A DNA stretch of 64,000 bases from a bacterium. GTDB taxonomy: Bacteria > Electryoneota > RPQS01. A program made the translations under genes and the position numbers. The stretch's first letter is position 1, and the number at the start of each line of letters is the position of its first letter. Under the pieces are notes generated by a model. It made no database searches. It saw only the letters and a program-made list of their open reading frames with translations, and was not told the DNA's origin. Shown here one piece after another: positions 61,224 to 64,000 of the stretch. The DNA lies in contig JAHDVH010000001.1 in assembly GCA_023382385.1 (NCBI GenBank), forward strand, positions 924,616 through 988,615, written 5' to 3'.

Positions 61224-63791
61224 TTATCTGGCGCTCATTCCTACGGGTCTTGAAGGAACCGAAATGGCTGCTCCATTTGTGGCAACGACCACGTAGTAAG
61301 TCTGATCCGCAACAGGGAATGGTATTCTGAGGGAATTACTTGCCGTAGAGCCCTCAAGCGTGCCGAACGGGCCGTTGTAATTTAGCGAGCTCCAAAGTTG
61401 GAATATCGGCGCCGTGCCAAGCCAATTGAATTCAAGCTCATTCGTTTCAGAATCATAGAGGACCGTTAGGTCTGTTGGAGCAGTAAGTGATGCGTTACTG
61501 TACCCCGTTCCCACAACGTCATCAATATACCACCCTTCTCGAGCCACGCCGGCGTCTGAACCGAATCGGAAACGAACTTGTACGTTATCACCTTCATACG
61601 CAGATAAATCGATCGTGTATGCAGTCCACGAAGCGACTGTTCCGCTGAGACAAGGCACGCCGGGCACCGGACCGCTGTAAGGATTTCCCCCTCCCGCGCT
61701 ATGGCGGAAAGTTCGGTCGTAGTTCGGCGAGACGCTCACCTGAGTCCACGGGCCGGCATTCACGGAAATCTCCACAAAGCCGCCGTCATATGCAGAATCT
61801 GCAAATGCACCGGAGACTTCCGCTTCAATCTGCGATACAAATGTCAGCGTTGCAAAACTCGGCAAATTCGTCATTACAGGGGACGTCAGACGTGCATCAC
61901 ATAGATTTGAATACGTGCCTGCGCCTGCATCTCCGCACTTATACGATTGCGTTCCAGAACTTGCCCGCTCGGTTGAAACGTGCCAGTTGTCCACCCAGCC
62001 TGCCGCCGCGTCATGCGTCCAACCTGGTGCACCTGCTTCGAAATTCTCATTGATGAAAGAGATTGCCTGCAGTGCATTCAATTGAACATTTACGTATACG
62101 GTATCTCCAACCACAACCGCCACGTCGTTTACCGTAACCGGAGCAAACCCAAGCTTCCAGAATTCGAGATCATACGTTCCACTCGACAGCGGAAGATAGT
62201 ACTGGCCGTTCACGTCGGTTAACGTTTGATTTGGCCCAGAGGTGATCTTCACACGTGCGCCCTGAATCGGATTGACGCCGTCTGTAACCACGCCTGCAAT
62301 TCTGCCGAGATTGGAGACCGCAATGACAGCCTCGTAGGCCTGAATGACTCCGTGCCCGTACGTGTTATCCTGCCCTGCCGGGCCTTGATCGAGCGCCGTC
62401 TGCATGATGGCACTCTTGATCGTGATGTGATCGCAATTCGGGCAGGCTTCGCGCATGAGCGCAACGACACCGGCGACGTGCGGGCCGGCCATCGAAGTGC
62501 CCGAATAGCTGCTGCTATAGCCACCGCCGGGAACGGAAGAGTACACATTCACACCGGGTGCGGAAATCTCCGGTTTGATATTGTCCGGAATCGCAGGGGT
62601 ACAAGGTGTCGGTCCCAAGCTTGAGAAACTGGCAATCGGGTACGGTGGCAATCCGTCTTGCGCGTCAACTGCTCCAACAGAGAAGATCTGGTATGCGCTC
62701 ATTGAGTGAATGGCAGGCGTTCGAAGACCTGACGACGCTTCATTCCCCGCAGACCATGTCACGACCGGACCTGCGGCTTCACAGTTTAGAATAAACGTAT
62801 TCCAACGTGTATCGCATTGAGTATAGCCAGAGAATCCTGAATTGACTCCCCAGGAATTCTGGATCACGTCGGGGAGATCTTCAGTCGTATTGATATCTCC
62901 ATCCGGATTTGCGAACCACTGGTAGTCGGCGATGATGTCATTGTCAAATGCCGACCCGGTACCTTGATTTATCGAGTTAGTTGCAATCCAGCGTGCATTC
63001 GGTGCGCTGCCGACTGTGTTGGTATCGTTTCCAGAAATAGCACGTCCCGTAATCGTCCCCATCACATGCGTGCCATGGCCATTGCCATCGGACGGAAAGT
63101 TAGGCGCTGAACCCAATGCATCACGCCAGCACTGTGCGACAGGAGCAAAGTTTCCCCGCCAGCGGGATGCCAATGCCGGATGGTTGCCATCGACACCCGT
63201 GTCGCAATTGGCAACGAGTACTCCCTGTCCGGTAATACCGAGTTCCCTGTTCACGCGGGTTGCACCAATCGCGTTCTGCCCGGAGGTCGTGGATTCGGTA
63301 TCAAGTGGATTTCGCGGAGGCCGAACGCTATCATTCTCCGGAGTGCGAATCGGTTCGATGAGTTCCGGAGTGAAGTTGGTCGTGACATATTCCACATCAC
63401 CGCGTTCACGTAGGGACTCAATGTAACTCTTGTTCGCGTAAACAACAAAGAGGTTATCAATCCAGTACGAAGTGTAGCCTTTGACCGTCCCTTTGCCGAG
63501 CTCAACGTCTAACTCGGCCTGGAACGCAGGTTGGTTCTGAGCGGCGTTGTAGAGAAGCGATTCTATGACTTCACGATTGCGGTCAGCGAGGCTTGCACGC
63601 CGTTCATGCAAAGTGAAATCGAGAGTTCGAATATCAATCGCATTAGGCAAGAAGACAAGTGCGCTGATAAAATCTTGTTCCTTGGCTTGCGCCAATTCAT
63701 CATCAATAGCCTGCGAGAATTCGGCGGCGTAGAGTGTCGAAAATACGGCTACGCCCACGAGTGTACACAGAAGTCGAGACCAGAGGTTCAT
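61224..63791 (-). CDS. Secreted subtilisin-family serine protease
   Basis: The 855-residue protein has a signal peptide (LLCTLVGVAVFSTLYA) and a propeptide to about residue 165. An S8 catalytic domain follows with Asp197 (VANCDTGVDG), His242 (GNGHGTHVMG), the oxyanion Asn in QNSWG and Ser near 432 (GTSMAGPHVAG), resembling bacillopeptidase F. After it come a carboxypeptidase-regulatory beta domain (about 495-580) and a galactose-binding or MAM-like domain (about 590-770). The C-terminus lacks a T9SS signal. It is a secreted protein-degrading enzyme. Confidence 0.92.
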   Translation of the reverse strand: MNLWSRLLCTLVGVAVFSTLYAAEFSQAIDDELAQAKEQDFISALVFLPNAIDIRTLDFTLHERRASLADRNREVIESLLYNAAQNQPAFQAELDVELGKGTVKGYTSYWIDNLFVVYANKSYIESLRERGDVEYVTTNFTPELIEPIRTPENDSVRPPRNPLDTESTTSGQNAIGATRVNRELGITGQGVLVANCDTGVDGNHPALASRWRGNFAPVAQCWRDALGSAPNFPSDGNGHGTHVMGTITGRAISGNDTNTVGSAPNARWIATNSINQGTGSAFDNDIIADYQWFANPDGDINTTEDLPDVIQNSWGVNSGFSGYTQCDTRWNTFILNCEAAGPVVTWSAGNEASSGLRTPAIHSMSAYQIFSVGAVDAQDGLPPYPIASFSSLGPTPCTPAIPDNIKPEISAPGVNVYSSVPGGGYSSSYSGTSMAGPHVAGVVALMREACPNCDHITIKSAIMQTALDQGPAGQDNTYGHGVIQAYEAVIAVSNLGRIAGVVTDGVNPIQGARVKITSGPNQTLTDVNGQYYLPLSSGTYDLEFWKLGFAPVTVNDVAVVVGDTVYVNVQLNALQAISFINENFEAGAPGWTHDAAAGWVDNWHVSTERASSGTQSYKCGDAGAGTYSNLCDARLTSPVMTNLPSFATLTFVSQIEAEVSGAFADSAYDGGFVEISVNAGPWTQVSVSPNYDRTFRHSAGGGNPYSGPVPGVPCLSGTVASWTAYTIDLSAYEGDNVQVRFRFGSDAGVAREGWYIDDVVGTGYSNASLTAPTDLTVLYDSETNELEFNWLGTAPIFQLWSSLNYNGPFGTLEGSTASNSLRIPFPVADQTYYVVVATNGAAISVPSRPVGMSAR

Positions 63792-63948
63792 GATGCATCC
63801 CTGTAATTACACAAAAGCGGACTCACTCTTAAGTGAGAAGAATAGATAAATTTACACTCATTTTTGGGCGAAAACAAGTGCCTTCTACGTGAACATAAAT
63901 TCAACGATTGTTTGTTGGACGGTTCTCTCGCTATACTTTCCTCAAGAC

Positions 63949-63976
63949 AGCGGGCCTCCCGGAAGGGAGGCCCGCT
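63949..63976. terminator. Strong hairpin at the right edge
   Basis: Perfect 12-base arms AGCGGGCCTCCC / GGGAGGCCCGCT with the loop GGAA. No T-run follows in either direction, so it could be a terminator of an unseen neighbour or a stabilising hairpin. The 209 bases right of the subtilisin start hold no gene. Confidence 0.5.
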
Positions 63977-64000
63977 GCAAGGGTAACGAACCGGTCAGAA

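Overview
The window reads as a chromosomal segment of an FCB-group bacterium (Bacteroidota, Chlorobi, Calditrichota, Zixibacteria or a similar candidate phylum). Supporting signs are C-terminal secretion-sorting domains of the type IX (T9SS) kind, beginning with YPNPFN and ending in a Lys-rich strand; a cbb3 oxidase operon with a fused CcoN-CcoO subunit; and large secreted beta-helix and GH172-type proteins. I cannot place it to phylum or species from sequence alone.

Positions 1 to about 29,210 are the right part of a tailed-phage prophage whose left end and tail genes lie outside the window. Genes from 18,326 down to 1 run leftward. First come early and recombination genes (HTH regulator, DUF932-like, YqaJ exonuclease, putative annealing protein), then small DNA-binding and zinc proteins, a RuvC-like resolvase, an L,D-transpeptidase-like protein and a replication-initiator-like protein. 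The packaging and head genes follow: small and large terminase, portal, a ParB-methyltransferase fusion, an SPP1 gp7/Mu F-like head protein, a fused protease-scaffold-major capsid protein, and the start of another structural gene. A strong leftward promoter with paired repeats lies opposite a repressor gene (18,496) that seems to be transcribed without a leader.

Rightward from the repressor come three tightly coupled genes of unknown function (19,056-20,151). Next are two large exported proteins with T9SS sorting domains: an FG-GAP protein and a 2031-residue multidomain beta-helix protein. Last is a tyrosine integrase that stops 11 bases before a tRNA-Glu(CTC) 3' half, which is the attachment site. 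The T9SS proteins therefore sit inside the prophage, as cargo that could change the surface of the lysogen. This is the most unusual feature of the window.

From 29.2 kb to the end lies ordinary chromosome. It holds an adenylate-forming ligase of the PaaK/CapK type, an OPT-family transporter, glutamate dehydrogenase, a PEP/pyruvate-binding ATP-grasp protein lacking the usual phosphohistidine domain, catalase, a TonB-dependent receptor, a polysaccharide flippase and a Pmp-like beta-helix protein. An eight-gene cbb3 oxidase operon (ccoI, S, NO, Q, P, G, fixH-like, SafE-like) follows, covering structural subunits, copper supply and assembly. Opposite it is a sulfur operon with two YeeE/YedE half-transporters and a metallo-beta-lactamase/double-rhodanese protein. 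The window ends with a GH172-type secreted glycosidase and a secreted subtilisin. Rho-independent terminators separate most chromosomal units.
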